Shown here one piece after another: positions 62,339 through 64,000 of a stretch of DNA of 64,000 nt (the stretch's first letter is position 1; every line of letters starts with the position of its first letter). The position numbers were made by a program, and so were the translations under genes. The notes under the pieces are model-generated. The model was given only the letters and a program-made list of their open reading frames with translations, was not told the DNA's origin and did no database searches. The DNA is from Rhizobium sp. 2MFCol3.1 (lineage in GTDB: Bacteria; Pseudomonadota; Alphaproteobacteria; Rhizobiales; Rhizobiaceae). The stretch lies in assembly GCF_000377565.1 (NCBI RefSeq), contig NZ_KB898357.1, forward strand, positions 186,001-250,000. The letters run 5' to 3'.

Positions 62339-63180
62339 TACGCTCTCCCCCTGCTAAACATCGACATCATTTCCCACGGCTTGTAGGTTTGCTTTGGCTG
62401 CAACTGCTGAGCCGTTTGGATATCGATCGGTTGGCTACGGAGGAGACCGCCACGCGGAGTGTCATCGGCGACTTGCGGCTGCTGCATTGCCATCTGGGAC
62501 AAGGCGAGAAGTCCGCCAAGGTTCTTGTTTCCAGTAAGCCCAGGAACATCAATGCCTAGCAGTCCCTTAGAGGTGTCCGCTGGTGCAGCCGGTGCGCTGG
62601 CCGCAGCGGTAGAGCCTCCTGTGGACCCTGCGAGTGCTTGTGCGTTGTAGCCTGCGGGTGCATTGCCACCAGCTGCAAGAACCTCTGCAACGGGGTCGAT
62701 CTGTTTCGCCTGGACCTGTGCCATGGCGTTCTGCGGGCTAACTGCGCCAGTCGTGCCGTTGTAAGCGTTGGTCAGCCATTCAGGAGCATTGGCACTTTTG
62801 CCGCCAGCACCCCAAACGCCGGGTGTGCCGCCGCCGATGTGCATGGAACCCTGCTGCATATAGCCGGGACCAGCACCGAAACCGGTGATGCAATTGGCTT
62901 TACCTTGGCTGACGATCTGCTCGAAAATCGGACGGTCGGCTTCGTTGGCCCAATCGAGTTTGCGGCCATCTTTGTAGAAAAACGCATCTGCCGCGCCGCC
63001 ATGGTCATGACGGACACTGCCCGTTCTAGGACCACCCTCCTCTGCCGTGGGCTGACCACCTGAGAAGACTTCCATGCTGACGCCGAGGTTCTTCAAGTAG
63101 CCAAGGCGTTTAGCTAGTCCATCATCAAGGGGCTGACTGCGGGTCGCTCCCTGATTACGATAAGTGATGTAGTCGAACAT
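62338..63180 (-). CDS. Putative virion-associated peptidase (M15-like)
   Basis: A 280-residue protein. The N-terminal 140 residues show GSVRHDHGGAADAFFYKDGR (H-x6-D type) and GYMQQGSMHIGGGTPGVWG. Paired His/Asp motifs of this spacing occur in zinc D-Ala-D-Ala peptidases of the M15 group. A possible zinc set is the His of RHDHGG, the Asp of AADAFF and the His of MHIG. The C-terminal half is Ala/Gly/Gln-rich linker-like. It would help open the host wall during entry. The stop is coupled to the next gene's start (1-bp overlap). Confidence 0.5.
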   Translation of the reverse strand: MFDYITYRNQGATRSQPLDDGLAKRLGYLKNLGVSMEVFSGGQPTAEEGGPRTGSVRHDHGGAADAFFYKDGRKLDWANEADRPIFEQIVSQGKANCITGFGAGPGYMQQGSMHIGGGTPGVWGAGGKSANAPEWLTNAYNGTTGAVSPQNAMAQVQAKQIDPVAEVLAAGGNAPAGYNAQALAGSTGGSTAAASAPAAPADTSKGLLGIDVPGLTGNKNLGGLLALSQMAMQQPQVADDTPRGGLLRSQPIDIQTAQQLQPKQTYKPWEMMSMFSRGRA

Positions 63181-63243
63181 TTTACCTCGTCCCCTTTTTC
63201 GGGGCTTCTTGTCGCGACCTCTTCTGGGTCGGTTCTCTTGTAG

Positions 63244-64000
63244 TTAGTTGGCCTTCGTCCAGTTCGACGGCAACGCGGGATCGCCACCGTTAAATTTGTA
63301 TCCTCTGCGCACCTCGCCTACTTGCGGTATTGCCGATTGTGCTCGTGAGCTACGTGGCTTCCATTCTTGCTTTGGCTGCGAAGAGCCTGTGGAAGCGCCC
63401 GTAGCGACTTCGATTGGATCGTAAGTCTTTGGCTGCACGACGATACGGCCTGCATCGAAACCGTGCGTGCCAGCGATACCCGAGTAACGGGTGTTGAGTT
63501 CGCCCAACTTGCCTGCTTCCGCAGCGTACAAATCCTGCGCGGCTGACACGAACATCTTGCGCTGCTCCGGTGTTAGGCGTTCGCCGTTGACCGCTTTGTT
63601 GTAGAGATTCAAGATCTGAGTGGGCACACCGGATGCTTGTTCTGCTGTCGCGAATTCGCCTTCACGAACAACCGAGCCTGGATCAAGAACCTTCATGTAG
63701 CCGTAGATGATACCAAGATCGCCTGCGCCGTTATCCTGCTTCGCGCTCGATGCAATACGGTCGAAGGAGGCGCGAACCTCATCCCAACGCTTGTAAACAG
63801 GGCTCGACGTGTACTCTTTGCGCAAATCCTGTTCGTCTTTGAACGCCGCCTGCTTAGCTGCACGAGCGTCTGTCGCTGCCTGTTTCTGCTGCGGAGTAAC
63901 GAACTCAGGGTGGGTTAGGCCGTATTCGAAATTGCGCTGATCGTCGGTGCGGATTTGGCTTTCCGTGCCCGCCTGACGACCGGAGCCTTCTGCGAATGCA
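63244..64000 (-). CDS. Partial phage protein, 5' end beyond the window
   Basis: The frame is open from the stop at 63244 to the right edge, at least 252 codons. The visible part is helical and charged (DDQRNFEYGLTHPEFVTPQQ, RAAKQAAFKDEQDLRKEYTS, LYNKAVNGERLTPEQRKMFV) with a basic C-terminus (SNWTKAN). It resembles the helical internal/ejection proteins of tailed phages but I cannot name it. The 63-bp gap to the next gene holds the ribosome site GAGG and a small hairpin CCCC-gaaaaa-GGGG. Confidence 0.6.
   Translation of the reverse strand, partial: AFAEGSGRQAGTESQIRTDDQRNFEYGLTHPEFVTPQQKQAATDARAAKQAAFKDEQDLRKEYTSSPVYKRWDEVRASFDRIASSAKQDNGAGDLGIIYGYMKVLDPGSVVREGEFATAEQASGVPTQILNLYNKAVNGERLTPEQRKMFVSAAQDLYAAEAGKLGELNTRYSGIAGTHGFDAGRIVVQPKTYDPIEVATGASTGSSQPKQEWKPRSSRAQSAIPQVGEVRRGYKFNGGDPALPSNWTKAN

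Larger units (their letters stand above)
57219..64000. mobile_element. Left part of a serine-integrase prophage (continues beyond the window)
   Basis: The interval holds a large serine recombinase, then leftward virion genes (tail-collar, large internal/ejection-like protein, virion peptidase and a partial ORF). Base composition is visibly lower in GC than the preceding 57 kb. The left end abuts the truncated GTA capsid gene. No repressor, replication, capsid or terminase genes are in view, and the right end is outside the window. Confidence 0.82.

Noticed and set aside
1..64000. tRNA, rRNA or CRISPR arrays
   Set aside because: I saw no cloverleaf-like sequence, rRNA segment or regularly spaced direct repeat in any intergenic region, including the prophage junction, so integration at a tRNA gene is not supported.

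Overview
The window is a high-GC chromosomal segment from an alphaproteobacterium of the Rhizobiaceae (Rhizobium, Agrobacterium or Ensifer group). The pointers are the cycHJKL-type cytochrome c maturation operon followed by a degP-like protease gene, a two-component pair and glnE; a FeuN/FeuP/FeuQ-type signalling locus; a RIME1-like palindromic intergenic repeat; and an RcGTA-type gene transfer agent (GTA) structural cluster. I see no rRNA, tRNA or CRISPR array.

Layout. 1-3.6 kb: an envelope glycosylation module (flippase-like protein, GT2 polyprenyl-phosphate transferase, ArnT/PMT-like GT39 transferase). 3.6-6.4 kb: divergent class III aminotransferase and glutamine-synthetase-like gene, a pattern typical of polyamine or amine catabolism. 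6.4-12 kb: lipid kinase, MFS exporter, HxlR regulator with a divergent quinone-oxidoreductase-like gene, and the MgtE magnesium channel. 12-16 kb: lipoprotein L,D-transpeptidase, GNAT acetyltransferase, ETF-ubiquinone oxidoreductase and an atypical SDR. 16-25.6 kb: an RND efflux pair, an Hsp70-like protein, a family-4-like uracil-DNA glycosylase lacking two Fe-S cysteines, small ORFs, a two-HTH putative regulator and an EamA transporter. 25.9-32.3 kb: a soluble mini-MCP with a C-terminal sensor region, aminopeptidase N, and a PAS histidine kinase of the DivJ/PleC/CbrA type. 32.3-43.4 kb is one long leftward block: ccmI-ccmE-ccmF-ccmH, degP, response regulator, histidine kinase, glnE. 43.5-46.4 kb: a small lipoprotein and feuN-feuP-feuQ.

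46.6-56.9 kb is a leftward GTA cluster. In transcription order it is gp6, gp7, gp8, gp9, gp10, gp10.1, gp11, gp12, gp13, gp14, gp15 and a holin-like gene. An MFS transporter gene is embedded on the opposite strand between gp8 and gp9, and a RIME1-like element lies upstream of gp6. The gene expected next, the HK97-type major capsid gene gp5, survives only as its last 21 codons plus stop (57153-57218). It breaks off exactly where a large serine recombinase and lower-GC prophage begin (57281 onward: integrase, tail-collar protein, a large virion/ejection-like protein, an M15-like virion peptidase and a partial ORF running off the right edge).

The most interesting reading is that a serine-integrase prophage has inserted into the GTA major capsid gene. 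It would separate the GTA tail half seen here from its capsid, portal and terminase half, and precise excision could restore the gene. The far junction is outside the window, so this remains a testable inference.
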